From positions 3,331,853-3,395,852 of the forward strand of contig NC_084768.1 of NCBI RefSeq assembly GCF_028858725.1: a stretch of 64,000 nt of DNA, written 5' to 3'. The number at the start of each line of letters is the position of its first letter. Position 1 is the first letter of the stretch. Shown piece after piece: positions 47,501-61,400 of this stretch. The translations under genes and the position numbers were made by a program. A model generated the notes under the pieces. It made no database searches, was not told where the DNA came from, and saw only the letters and a program-made list of their open reading frames with translations. This DNA is from Colius striatus. Its lineage: Eukaryota > Chordata > Aves > Coliiformes > Coliidae.

Positions 47501-50500
47501 ACTGAGCTTTTGATCTGCAAACACCTGCCAATGTAGAGACAACTTGCCATTACTAGCAAAAAAACCTCTTCAGATGAGTGCTTGAGGAGCATGGCACATC
47601 CATCTCTCTTGGAGCTGCTCATACATGCTTCCTGTAGAGACTTGATTGTTTTGTCTTGCTCAAGCCAACAGGCTCAGCATCATTATCTCCATTTTACAGC
47701 TTGCAGGCAGCAAGATGTGCTGTATATGCCATAAAAAGTAGTGATTTGCAGTCAACCCCCCTCCCCCCTAAGGTTATAAGCTGTTTAAAGTGCTCTCAGA
47801 GTCTCTGTAAAGTCGATACGACTTCCATATGGACAGCAGGACTTCTGAGGGATCCTGTACCGGATATTTGGGATGAGTTTGCCCAGAAATTGATGAGGAG
47901 AACATGCTAAAGTAGCACCCACAACCAGAGCTCGAGCAGTTCGCTTGGCCAGCAGCCTGCCTGGCCTCTGCCTTGCTTTTGGGTTCTGGCAGAGATTCCT
48001 CCAGCTCTGCCAGGAGCCAAAATTTGCCTCCAGTGTTGATGGCAGGGGTTTTCCTGAGTAGCTGCGAGGAGCTGGAGTCAATCACTTTGACTTACCATTT
48101 CTCATGTTTCAGAAGTTTCCATTAGAAAGTAAATCAACCCCCCTTAAGTTTTGCTTCTTACATCTGCTCTTCTTTTGGCAAACACAGACTGACAGGTCTT
48201 AAAAACAAACCAAACCCAAACCAAATCAAAACGCTGGGATACTCCTCAAGTATATTTAGCTCTCCTGGGGTCTTTTTTTCCTGCTAAAACCTAGTAGTGA
48301 ATAGATCCATTTTGAGGAAACACACCTTCATTTTGCCCCATCAGATGAGCTGCTTTTGTCCCACACAATGAAGCAGCACACGGTGCAGTGCTCGTACTGA
48401 GTTTATTAAAGTGACATTTGCAATTGGTATATTTAGTTTGTGCTGCTCTCTCCTCAGCTTGGGAGAGCCTGTGCTTCCTTGGAAGGCAATGTGAGTGTTT
48501 TCTACTCCCAGCATGTTTTACACAGTGAACTGTGTGATTGATGATGATCCAATGTTCTCTGGCCTGAGAGCGCTGCAGCCAGACAACTTGAGGTTTTCTC
48601 TTTAGAGAGACAAGTCGAATTCTCTTCCAGAAAGCTTCCTCTCAATTAATTAGCTCCAAATCTGGTCTAATAGCCTGGATTTTATTGACAGTTATTTGCT
48701 TATCCCAGTTCCTGTTATTAGGCACATTTTTCAGTTGTTCATTTATTTCAGAGTATTTCCCCCAAGGCAGAGAACCAGGTCACTGTTTTTATTGTCTTGA
48801 AACTCAGTGTTATCACAAGATAGAGGAACAGTCAAGCTTGGCCTGACTCCTCCCCACCCTCCCAGTCACACACTGATTCAGCTTCCTCTGTGTCTTGGTT
48901 TTGCTGTTTTACAGTCAAGGTTTTGTAAAGGACTGTAATGAGAAGCAGCAATATTTTTAGCATGATTACACCTTAACATTTGTAAAGGATTGGACTAAAA
49001 AAGGTTCCCCAGGAGGGGAATTTGAACAAGTGGGTTATTCCTACCCACTTTTGGCTCTGGAGATAGCATGAGTTCCTTTTAATTTCACAGAATCACAGAA
49101 TGGTAGGGTTAGAAGGGACCTCCAGAGATCATCCAGTCCAACCCCCCTGCAGAAGCAGGCTCACCTAGATCAGGTCACACAGGAACATGTCCAGGTGGGG
49201 CTTGAAGCCCTCCAAGGAAGGAGCCTCCACAACCCCTCTGGGCAGCCTGTGCCAGGGCTCTCTCACTGAAACACTCAAACAGTTTCTTCTCATGTTTAAG
49301 GGGAACTTTTTGTGTTCCAGCTTCATCCCATCACCCCTTGTCCTGTTGCTGGCTGCTATAGAAAAGAGGGATGTCCCAACCTCCTGACACCCACCCTTTA
49401 GATATGTGTAAATGTTAATAAGATCCCCCCTCAGTCTCCTCTTCTCCAGACTAAACAGCCCCAGGTCCCGCAGCCTTTCCTCATATGAAAGATGTTCCAG
49501 TCCCCTGAGCATCTTGGTGGCCCTGTGCTGGCCTCTCTCCAGCAGTTCCCTGTCCCTCTTGAGCTGAGGAGCCCAGAACTGGACACAGGACTCCAGATGA
49601 GGCCTCACCAGGGTAGAGTAGAGAGAGAGCAGAACCTCCCTTGACCTGCTGCCCACACTCTTCTTGATGCCCCCAGGCTGCCATTGGCTTCTTGGCCATG
49701 AGGGCACGTTGCTGGCTCATGTTTAGTTTATTATCAACCAGCACTCCCAGGTCTGTCTCTGCAGAGCTGCTCTCCAGCAGGTCACCCCCAGCCTGTCCTG
49801 GTGCAGGGGGTTGTTCCTTCCCAGCTGCAGGACTCTGCCCTTGTCCTTGTTGAACCTCAGGAGGTTCCTCTCTGCCCAACTCTCCAGCCGGTCGAGATCC
49901 CGCTGAATGGCAGCACAGCCTCTGGGGAATCAGCCAGTGCTCCCAGTTTGGTGCCAGCAGGGAACTTGCTGAGGGTCCCTCTGTCCCCTCATCCAGGTGG
50001 TTGATGAAGATGTTGAACAAGACTGGCCTCAGAACCCATCCCTGTGGAACTCCACTGGCCACAGGCCTCCAGTTTCTCTCCGTTACAGCTGTCATATGTC
50101 AAACCAGTGCACTTCAAACTTCCTCAGCCATCTTTTGATGTCATTAGTTTCATTTATTGATACAGTTTATTAAACCTTTATTAACCCAGAGACTTTCTTT
50201 GGAGGATTCAAACCAACCTGATTCTCCACTCTTGTGTTTCTGAAAGCTTTGCCATGGAACTGAACCACTTGCTTTGTTGAGGTAGCCAAGCTTAGAAGGA
50301 GCAACCTCTGGCATTGATGGTAGTAAACAGCCCTGGATAGTTTCTGCTGGAAATCACTAAGGCAATTAAAATAGCAGATGTGTAGATATGGCAGTTTTTG
50401 TTTGTTTTATATTGGACATTTCTGAGTCCAGAAGACCATGTTACAGGTAGAGAAGGATTCTGTTTTCCTGGGGAATTTGATGCCACCACACAGAGACACA

Positions 50501-53500
50501 TCCCAGGCTTGAAAATATTCACGAGGTGTTTTGCAGGAGGCTGTGAAATCTGCAGAGCCATGGCCCAGGAGGGCTACCTTCCTCCTGCTTTCCCTCTTCA
50601 TTACCTAGTTTGGGTGAGCTTTCCTGTGTAGGAAATTTCACACATCATAAGGCAGGCTGTGCTCCTGATTTGGCACAGTCAGTGTCCCATAGTTCTATTC
50701 TTGCAGTTCTGCTGCACAAAAAGGTTTGTAGAGCAACCTATATTTTGCCTGGGGAATCATGCTGAGGACTGCTGCCAGAAAGGGTTTCAAGCCTGAGTGC
50801 ATGAATCATCATGTGCTTTTGTGATCCAGAGTGGACATAAGGTTTATTTGAAGCCACTGTGCTAGCCTGAGCAGATAATGCTGAACACAGGAGGGGCAGA
50901 GCCTGAATGTGATGCCCCAGAGTTGTTGATGGAGTGGCTCAAGTCTAGTGGCAAACTGCTACAGAATTGTTTGAGTGGAAAATGTTAATGTTTGATAGCC
51001 TGTAGAGTCTGTGGGGACTGTGATTTGTAAGCTTTTGGTGGTACTGGAATAGAATTGAATGTAGAAAATTGCTACTATAAAGAGGAGGAAAACAAATGTG
51101 GATATTCCTCTTTAGAAGTAAAGAAAACTGTTTAGCAACTTGAAAGCAAGAGAGTGCCTGCCAGTTGCAGCTGGGGCCTGTAAGGCATGTAGATGTTTGG
51201 CAGGGATGAGCTATTAGAACTGCAGTGCAAGGCACCATGCAAATGTTAAGGAACAATGAAGTCCTAGTTCACCATCCCCTGAGGTCCTCTGTCTCATCTT
51301 TCTTATTGGCACTGTAGGTGACTCCCCAGTCGAGTCTGTTAGCAGGGGCTTCAGACACATGCAGCTTTCCCTGGTGCCTTGGACACAGGGGCTGCAGTGG
51401 AGTCTGGATTGTGTTTAGAGTAGACTTTTGATCCTTTGAATGCCATCAGGAAGCATATCTGTGATTTTGAGGGGAAAAAAAAGGGCTAGGTGGAAGAGAG
51501 ATTGAAAGACCTTGGAATAACCTTTGATGAAGGAAGCAAAGAGTTAGTTCTGTGGAGGAAAAAGTTCTTTTCCTTGGCTGCATTTGCTCAGAAACTAATG
51601 AAACTTTCTTGTTTCAGGAAGGAACTGTTTTCCATGGCTGTCAACTAACCCTTCTCTTAATCATTTCAGAGTTCCATCCTGGGGAGTACATCCAACTTGC
51701 TGCTGCAGAGCCCTGCTCACCTGCCACTGCCACAGCAGCAACTGATGAAGATGGAAAACATTCAGGCTAACAGTGTAAGGTCATCACTTAAACTTGGACT
51801 GGCTCTGGACCTTCTGACAACTGCTAAAGCAGATAGCTGCTTTCATCTGGTGTAATGTGACAGTTGGGGCAGCTAAAAAGCTTCAGTGAATGTGAAAGCT
51901 CTGAGAAATAGCCACAGATTTGAATCCTTTACACAGTTTTCTGTTCTTCCTTACAGAAACCAGGTTTGCTGGGAGAACCTCCAACGATGCTGCTTCAGAC
52001 TGTGCTGGGGATAGGGGTAATGCCACCAGTGAGTTCAGGCATGGGAACCCGTGGAGAAGCTCTGAAGTGTAAATGACCTTTTATTTCATACCAAATCAGC
52101 TTGAATTCATGCACCTCCCTTTCTTCCTCCTCAGCAAAAGCAGTAATTCAAACCTTACCACTACACAAAAAGGAGGGCAGAGAGATGGACAATATTGCAT
52201 GTTATACAGCTCCATAGTTAAGCAAATGAACAAGTTTTGTAGCTACAGAAGCAGTATAGAACCAGCTGTGACCTGCTGGGTTAAGCAGACAACAAACCTG
52301 AAGCGTCTTGCCTGGTTGCCTGGCTTCTCTCACCTGTTTGTGGGGAGGAAAGAGTGCACTGTGGCATTGCTGGAGTGTCTGCAGGTTGTTAAATACTCTG
52401 CTTGCTCAGTTACTGCCATTCTTGGTACACTTGGGGTATGGTTGTATTTAGGACTAAAATTTGGGGGGTTGTTGTTTCAAAGCAGATTGGCCTGAGTGGC
52501 ACCACAAGGATGTGGTTTGCATTTGTTTCATTGAGAACTAGAGCTTTAGCATCCAGGCTGAGAAGGGTGGCACTGCTGAATGCAAAGCTCTGGGCCAGCA
52601 ATGCCCTGGGGGCTTTTGAGGCAAGATGACTTGTGATAATGCTTAGTGCATCTTTTTCACATCCTCCATGGAGAAGCCACATGTTCTGCTGGAAATAGCT
52701 GGGAGAAAGGCTGTGGGGTGGGGAGAGGGAGCAGGGAAGAAGCCCATTCTGAATGCCTGGGTTTTAATTTGGGAGAGTGTTTTCTACCTCTTCTGTTTGT
52801 AAAAAGGATGTTACTAATGCCAGCTCAGGTGGGATTCTTTTCCCCCCTCTATTCCAGCACAGATCCTCTAGGATGTTGTTGAAAGGGACAGGAAACACCG
52901 AGTGACTTATTAGCAGGGTGGATGTTTAGAGAAGTCAGGGGTTTATTGTGTTGCATTAGCTTTAAATAGAGTTGTTTGCCCCTGGGATGGTAAAAAATGA
53001 AAACCTACCTTCAGTATTCTGGGACAACTGGAAAACAGACCTCTAGATGTTTTCCTCATCACTTAGTAAAAGCCACCAACAAAACATCCTGATAAATCTT
53101 GTCTAACAGAAAAGTTTCTCCATTTATGGTTGACTGCAGCATCTAATCTGACTCCAATTCAAACAGCAGCAGCAGCAGCAGGGATGGGCATGCTGCCATT
53201 CTTTCCCAATCAGCACATTGTTGGACAGACTATACCAGGGCAAAACACCCCTCCAGAGAAACACTCGAGCCCCGAAGCGCTTGTGCCAGGATCACAGCCC
53301 TATCATCAGCCCTTAGCAAACCTTCCTGCGGCGGCTCTGCGGGCTGGACATGCCAAACAGCAACCTCCACTCAAAAGTGCTGAGCCAAGTTTGGGGGTAA
53401 GGAACACAGAAGGCAAATGTTTGTTTGGGGTTTATTTTTTCCCCTGTGGGTGGATTTCTTTCTCTCTTCTGTTGCTGTTGTTTTTCCCATGCTGAAGAGT

Positions 53501-56500
53501 TGACTGCCACTGCTTATTGGGGTGCTTCACTATGAAGTTTGCTGGATCACAGGATGGTTCATGAGACATTTTAAGGTCACTGCAGTTAGGAATAATAGGG
53601 GAGAGAACAATAATGCTCTTTGGTGGTCCAAATGAATGAACAAAGGAATCTTGTTTTACAATGCTGGAGGGCTTTTTTCCTCCATGCCTGTGCTTCACAG
53701 TAGTTGATGATGAAATGATCTCAAAGGCAATGTCCCTTTTAAAGTCTGAAAGTTGAACTTGTGGTTGAATTTCACGACTAACCAGGAGCAATTCTGGTGG
53801 TATGTGGGGCCTTTTGGGTTTCCAAGTGGTGTGAGTATACACAGATGGGTGTAGATGTTCCACTGTCAATCCAAAGCCTCTCAGCCATAGCTGAGACATA
53901 GCTCTGTGGCACCTTTAAGATTCATTCCCACGAAGGCAGGGGGTGGGGAGGGTGAGGGGATGGGGTTTAAGTTGCACCAGAATGGGCTAGATTTTTCACA
54001 AGTGTTTTCCCTGTCATTAAGAGAATGTACTTTCCAATGCTCCTAATTGAGATCAGATCTGTGCTTCCCTTAGTGCATTTCTGAAGCACCCAGAGTGACT
54101 GGATGATGTGCACTTGGACAGATTTGGTCCTACCACAGAAAGCACACTTTTTAAATGGTTTCAAATCGTTTCTCACTGTAGGGAAGCTGAGTTTTTACTC
54201 ACATGTACCACATGGATAAAATCCCCAGGGTGCATGTGGATCTAGAGATGAAATCAGTGGCTTGTTTCAGCTTTTCACTGAGCTAAAAGGAGACTTAATG
54301 AAACCATTGAGCCTGGATAATTCCCTTATGAATATTGTTTCTCAGGAAAAGGGTTGGTTTGGGGTGTTTTAAAATCCTGGTGGGTGTTTTAATTGTTCCC
54401 TTTTCTGCATCAGTAGAGGCAAAGCCCAGCTTGCAAAAGTCAGTTCAACAAGACAACCTGGTGCTGGCACGCTGGTGCTGTCTTACATGTCCTTTGCATC
54501 CAGGTGAAGAACTGCAGCACTCTGCAACTTTGTTTGGTTTCAAAACCAGTCTCATTGTCTTGGAGAAGTGGTTGATTGATGCTGTTTGACTGAAAAGAAT
54601 ATTGATCTGTTGAAAAGGAATGGGAGTTTTTTCCTTCATGGGCTGTGACCAAATGAACAGGGATAGATGTGAAGTAGGATAGTGTCTAAAGGTCTTTGAG
54701 CTACATGTTTCACACAAGCTGCCTGACTTGCTGTAGCTGTTTCCTCCTGATCTCTGTCATTTGTTGTAGGCCAGAGGGAAATAAGCTGGTAGTGTTGCCT
54801 TCCTGGTCCCTCAGGGAACACTCTTGGGGTTTGGGGGAGTGAGTCGGGCCTGAGGCTTCATTCCCATGCACAAACACTCTCCCCTTTTAAGGATGGGCTC
54901 ACAAGTAGAGTGATCAGTGAGCTGTGTTGTAGTGGCAGGTTGCAGGCAGGGTCATCTCTCCAGTCCAAGGTCACTTGTCCTTTATTTGCCTGTGGCTCTG
55001 GGTGAGGAGAGTTGATTTTGTCTTGGCCGTGTTCTTGATGCTGACTCCCTGCAGATGGGGCCATTCTGGTGATTATTGTTCATGTGCTTGAATGGAAAAG
55101 GTTTTCTTTTGTTTGCCTGTCTTTTAATGGCCTTTAATAACTGACAGTCCAAAGAGAAACATCTCCACAAAGTTCCTTGGCAAGGAAAAAGTACAGGCAG
55201 CGTGTCCAGATAGTCATCCCCAGTGTTTGTTTGGAAAGCTTTCCTGTTACATAGGGCTGAGCTCCTTCCCAAGCCCTGCAGGGACACTTACCTTGTTTCT
55301 GGCAGATATTGTAGGACTGGAACACAGACTGACCTGTGCAATTGTTTTGCAGCCTCCCTTGAAAAAACAGACCTCACTGCTGGGAGAGCCACCGAAAGAA
55401 ATACGTCTGAGCACCAACCCCTATCTCAATTTGGCAAGTGTGCTGCCTGGTATATGTCTTCCAGGTAAGAAGTGGTTTAGCTGCAGAGTGTGGCAAATCA
55501 GTGTTGTGTTTGGCAGGTGGATCCAGGGAGCACAATATTTCACTTGTAAGGAAATCTTTTAGTTCCTCTTCAAATTGCAATAGAATCCACCCTGATACTC
55601 TGCTCAACAGCAGCTGAGCAGGAGCCCAGCAGTGTGGCCAGGAGAGCCAAGGGCATCCTGGCTTGTACCAGCACTGGTGTGGCAGCAGGAGCAGGGTCCC
55701 CTTGTGCTGGGCTCCAGGGCTGTGCTCAGTGTTGGGCCCCCCACTCACTGCCAGAGGGACACTGAGGGGCTGCAGCGTGGCCAGAGCCGGACACAGAGCT
55801 GGGGAAGGGGCTGGAGCACAAGGGGCTGGGGAGGGGCTGAGGGAATGGGGGTGTTGAGCCTGGAGAAGAGGAGGCTGCGGGCAGACAGCAGCACTCTCTG
55901 ACACTCCCTGACAGGAGGCTGTGGCCAGGTGAGGGTTGGTCTCTTCTCTCATGTAACAAGGGAGGGACAGGACAAGAGGGAAGAGCCTCAAGTTGCCCCA
56001 GGGGAGGATGAGATTGGAGCTTAGGAAGAGCTTTTTCCCTGAGAGGGGTGTCAGCTCCTGTGCCAGGCTGCCCAGGGAGCTGGGGGAGTGCCCAGCCCTG
56101 GAGGGATCCCAAAGCCGTGGAGCTGAGGTGCTGAGGGCCATGGGGTAGTGCTGGGCTGGGCAGGGTGAGGGCAGGGCTGGGACCCCAGGAGCTTCAAGGG
56201 CTTTTCCACCCAAAACCATTCTGTGACTCTGTTTTGTTGCTGAAGGTTAAATTTGCAGAGTGAATGCTCCTAGTGATGCAGCCACACTCCCAGAAAGCCT
56301 TCCCAGCACTAGCAGCACTGATCCACGTGGAGCACAAGCTGAACCCAAAGCAGCAATTCTGTGTTGGAATAGCAGAATATGGCTAAAGCAGGAGTGCAGC
56401 CTGATCTGTGCAGCCTGTACCAACCAGGTGTTCCTTGTGTCCCAAACAGCAATTGCCAGCAAAGCCTCCAGCCCAGCCCAGCAGAGCGGCCTCCCCAGCA

Positions 56501-58440
56501 GCACCCCGGATGCTGCCGTGGCTCAGGGAACCACATCACCACATGCAATGGAAAACTACTTTAACTACTCTCAGCAGCCTGGGGAATACACACAGGTATG
56601 TTTTCCTCCCAGAGCCTGGTTTGCCTCCCCTTGCTCTGCTGGCAGGGTGTTTGGCAGAGGTCTGCTCGTTGGTTGTCTCCGTGCTCTTGATGCATTCCCT
56701 GGTACAGATGGTGTGACACAGCACTGCCCAACACCATGCACCACCCTGCAAGGGCTCCTGGGCTTTCCTACAACTAGAACCCACCCTCTTCTTCAGATTG
56801 AACCTTGTAGGTCCTCTACACTGGTAGTTTAGCTCTTTCACTATACATTTAGCACAAAGCACACCTAATTCCAGTGGAAAAGCCTCAAGCCTGCTGCAGT
56901 GTCACAACCACAGCAAGACTGCTCCTGAGGCACCTGAATTCAGGACAGGCAGCTAAACAGTTGCTGTCTTAAAACTTCTGGCTTGGCTTTTGTCTGTCTT
57001 TCCAAACCTTGCAAGTGCTGGGTTTCACAGACACCAGGACACTGTGGAATAACATTTCCCTGAGCTTATTTCCATTATCTGTCAGCAGTCTGTGCAGAAA
57101 TGGGGTTGGCTAGAAGAAAACCTGAGTGGTGGTGCTGACAGGTTATCTGTATAAAACCCCTGGGTCTGTGCTGAGGCACCCAGCCTGGCCCTGCTGCAGC
57201 TCTCCTCCTGCCCTGGCCCCATCACCCAGTCTCTGAGGCTGCTGGCAGGGAAATCCACACTGCCCCAAAGCTCCTGGGGCAGAGCAGGGCTGCTGCAGGG
57301 CCAGCTGGGTCTGGAGGACACGGGGATGACTCTGTACAGGGAATCCTGGCCGGGGCAGGAGCAGCAGAGAGATGGGGAGCTCGGCCAGGGCCCGCCCCTC
57401 CTCCTGCTCAGGTGGCATCTGGTGATGACTGTGGGTTAGGGAAGCAGGAGGGGTGTCCTGGGGGCCATCATGCCCTGTGTTTGGTGGCAGCACTAACCTA
57501 AGCCTTGACTATTTTGTTTGAATCTAATGATGGGCTTGAAACTGCTGTCTCCAGGCCACAAGAACTGCTTTTCATTTAAAGTGATCTTAGACAGCTGATG
57601 GGAAGAGGTTTTTCTCCTCCTTTATAGGAGGCTGTTCAGCAGTGGTATCAGCACTATGCTCAGGCCTATAACTCTCCCCAGGCAAGAGCTGATGACTTTG
57701 AAAGTGAAGCCTCTGAGGTGAGAAGTGATTTCCTTTGCTTCCTGTCTCCATGGGCTGTGTGTGCCATGGGCTGAGAGGCTGCTGCTGGAGCTGGGACACT
57801 CGCTTTGCCTGGGCCAGGGGCTGCAGGATGGGCCTGCTGGGGATGGCACTGCATGGTGCTCACCTTCTGCAGGGCATCCCATCCCACATGGCCTCCAGGG
57901 CTCATCTCACACTGCACTGGTGCCTCCCCACAGTCTGAAGGCAGTTGAGGAGTGTGTTAGAACACTCCTCTGAAGGAGCAGCATTTCCCCAGTGTGTCTG
58001 TTGGGTTTGGTCCTTGCTCAGGCCACTTTGTAGCCCGAGGGGTGTTGTTTTGTGAGGGATGCTGTAAAGCCAGTCAGGCACCCCCCAGACCCTGCCTGTT
58101 GCTCGAGATCTGCTGCATGCCTGAGCTGCTGTGAGTTGCCCACCCCTGTAGCACCTGAGTGTGACTCAGATGTTTCCACATCTGCTGAGTGCTCATTACC
58201 ATCAGCAAGTGAGCATGAGTTATTGAACTGATTTTCTTGCACCTCCTGGTTGATCTTGGATCCCCTTCTGCATTTAGGAATGTGCCAGTGGATCTTACCC
58301 AGACTACAATACCTGCTTGCAGGTTCTGCCCACACTTTACAGTGGAGCCCAGGGATCTTACCAGCCAGGCAGCTCGCAGCATCCTCCACAAAACCCCTTA
58401 CATAAGGTGAGAGGAGAGAGCCAGCACAGCACCCCCCAGC

Positions 58441-58478
<38 letters not shown>

Positions 58479-61400
58479 AGCGCTTCAGGTTTGTCCTGTG
58501 CTGCCACCAGCTGGGCTTTGGACCCACGACAGGCCAAGGCAAAGCTTCCTTCCCCATTGCAGCCCTGCTCCTCAGCACCCTGAGGTGCTCAGGATCACAC
58601 ACTGTCCCTGGGGGATGTGGTAAACAGAAGCAGTGGCTGTGCAGGGGGAGCCAGTGGCAGCCCTTCAGTGACGGGCTCCTCACTCCCCAGGAGAAGGGCT
58701 GGCTGGCTGGAACAGATCTCATGGGAAGATGGGTCTGTGAGGGTGAACCTGCAAAAATCACAGGATTGGTGAGGTTGGAGAAGGCCTTTCAAGATCAGCA
58801 AGTTCCACCCTTACCCCAGCACTGCCACAGCTTCCATTAGACACTAAAGTACCTTAAAGGAGGCAAATAAAGTAGGAAGCCAACAAAGGTAGTTTACATG
58901 GGGGGGTTCTTGTGCCTAGCTTGCAGGTGTTTTGCAGTGAGCCACTGGGATAAAAGCCCTGAACTGGAGTTAGCAAGTCAAGGCAGCTTCCAGGTTACCT
59001 CCAGCCTCCACTCTGTAAGTCTTTAACTGGATGCTGGGAGTAAAACCATTGGCTTTCGTTTGAAATGGTAACAGGTGGCAGATGCAGCCTGCTTCAGCCA
59101 GCCTCCCCCAGCACAGCCTCCTTTGTCTGGTACACCCAGCAGGCAGTTTGCATCCATAAAAGATGTGAGAGGGATGGGGAAATGCTGTGGAAGCCATGAG
59201 GACCAGCTCAGAGGAGGATGAGCTAACAAGAGGCTGGATACCATGGGGGGCTGAGAGCTTTGTGCAGTATGAACAAGGACTTCTCCTTGCCTGAGGAGTC
59301 CTGAGGACTCCATTCCCCTCTGCTGTAGGTAAATCACATCACTCCTCTTCTTGTGCATGGCAGAGACCTCAAAAGCCAGTACCTGCTTTGGTGAGGCTGT
59401 GGGCGAGTGTGTTGCTGCTGGAGAGAGGCCCAGCTGGGCTCCAAGCTCCAGCCCCGTGTGTGTGTGAGGGGAGCAGAGTGTCTGTGTGTGAGCGTGGGGC
59501 CCGGGGCCCTGCACACCCACCTGCCTCAGCCACCTTCTGGCATCCTCAAAGTCCCCTCTTAGACTTGGCATGACATCCCTGGGGCTTGGAGGATGTTTGG
59601 CTGGAGCACAGAGCCAGGGCTGTTAGTGACTCCCAGCCAGGCCGTGTCTCCAGGCTCTGCTGATGGCCCTGGCCAAGCAGCTCACCACAGGCTGGGGAAT
59701 CTCCAGCTCTGTGCAGCAAAAACTGGAGCTTTGAGGCTCCCAACAGCTCTGCTCTGACTGGAACAGAGTGAGATGGTAATGAGAGGAGATAGTCTGGGGT
59801 TTGAGCTAATGATACCTTTGAGTTCCTCTCCAGTCTAAAGAGAATGCTCGTGTTTGGGGGGGATGTTGAATGGGTTGCTCACGAGTTTGTCCTAATGCCA
59901 GGTGCCACAAAGGCAGAGAGAGCAGTTGGTCCCTGGGCATAGACCAGCCAGCAGCACAGCAAGGGCCTTTTCCCATGCCTGGAATCAAAAGATAAATGCC
60001 AGTGAAGAGGCCACAGAGGCTGATCCCCACGAGGCTGTGCCACCAGCACCAGCGCTGCTCCCTGTGAGCCAGGGCTGAGGGTCACAGCACACGTGTGATG
60101 TGCCCACGGCTGTTGGAGGTGCAGGAGAGGACAGGGAAAGCTGGTTCCTGTGTCCTGAGGCCACACTAGAATGAGATGGGCTTAGCAGAGAGTGATTGGA
60201 GTTGTGAGTGTGGCTTAGCAGGGGACACTCCTGAGAGCTGCCTGGGCTCAGGCCCTTGGGTCAGCACAGCTCCTCTTCTGAGGGACTCAAGGAATTAGGG
60301 GCCTGGTTTGCAAAATGTGTTGAGGTTTCTAAACTCTTCAAGGTGAACCAAAACTCTTGAATGCTCTGATCTAGGAGCCAGGCTTAACCCAGGACGTGCA
60401 GTGTCCTTGAGCAGGGTGTGGTGAGGGTTCAGGTGGCTGGTGCAGGTGCTGTGGTCCTTTAGAAGAACAAGGCAACCGTTGAAGCTGTTTGGTAATGAAG
60501 TTAATGCCACGTTGGGGGAAAAGGAGACATGAGCAGAGGGAGTGATGAGGGCAGAAGGCTCTGAAGCGGCATGTGCTTGTGCTGTGGGTGCAGAGGTAGC
60601 GCAGTGTCCCAGCGAGGGACTGAGCCTCAGCCCGGCGTGCCCCGAGCCCTCAGCAGAACCCCTGCTCTGGGGCCCTGGGGACTGCCTGTGTGTCACAGAG
60701 AGGCATTTTTGTTGAAGTTTTCATTACAGAACTTTTACTGTGCGCTCCTTCACTCCAGTACCACTTGTGGACTTATTCCTGCAAGGAGCAGATGGTTCCC
60801 TGTAACCCACACCACCAGCAGGGCGCTTGGACCCATTCTGGGAGTAAAGGAAGGAATGCACAGTGGCCCATGGGTGCCTTCCTTTGGAGGATGGAGCTGT
60901 GTGTGGCTGCTGTGACACTGTGGGCTGCTTTGTCCCTGTGCTCGTGGGGGTCCCTGGCCCTGTTCCCTCACACAGGCCCTGGGGCAGCTGCTGACTCACC
61001 CCTCAGAGCCCTTGGAAGGAGCCAGGCCCTTGGAAGCAGCTCCTGGTCACAGAATCACAGAATGGTTTCAGCTGGCAGAGCCCTTCCAGCTCATGGGGTG
61101 CAGCCTCTGTCCCAGCCCCATCACCCAGCAGCCCGTTGCCCTCAGTGCAGCACCCACCCGGCTCTGAAACCCCTCCAGGTGACTCCAGCAGCTCCCTGGG
61201 CAGCCCCAAAGAAATTCCACATCCAGCCTGAGCCTCCCCTGGGGCAACCTGAGGCTGTTTCCTCTGGTTCTATTGCTTGTTACCAAGGAGAGCAGGCTGA
61301 CCCCACCTGGCTACAGCTTCCTTGCAAGTGGTTGTAGAGTGAGCAGATCTCCCCTGAGCTGCCTTCTCTCCAGGTGAAACAGCCCCAGATCCCTCATCTG

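Noticed and set aside
49481-50095. 204-codon minus-strand frame with SGVPQG motif as a host reverse transcriptase
   Set aside because: It is a truncated CR1 remnant with a frameshift, not a functional gene.
55374-56219. 281-codon open frame on the minus strand
   Set aside because: It is the antisense reading of the CR1 copy at 55617-56230 plus part of RAVER2 exon 10; no domain is recognisable.
58278-58488. Longer exon 13 using a donor gtttgt at 58489
   Set aside because: It would end in phase 1 and break the frame of exon 14, and the donor is weaker than gtgaga at 58407.
58018-58761. 247-codon minus-strand frame with a polyglutamine run
   Set aside because: The glutamines come from the reverse strand of the (GCT)10 repeat and the frame overlaps RAVER2 exon 13 antisense; no domain or splice support.
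60690-61337. 215-codon plus-strand frame in the last RAVER2 intron
   Set aside because: GC-rich chance frame that runs into a reversed CR1; no domain.
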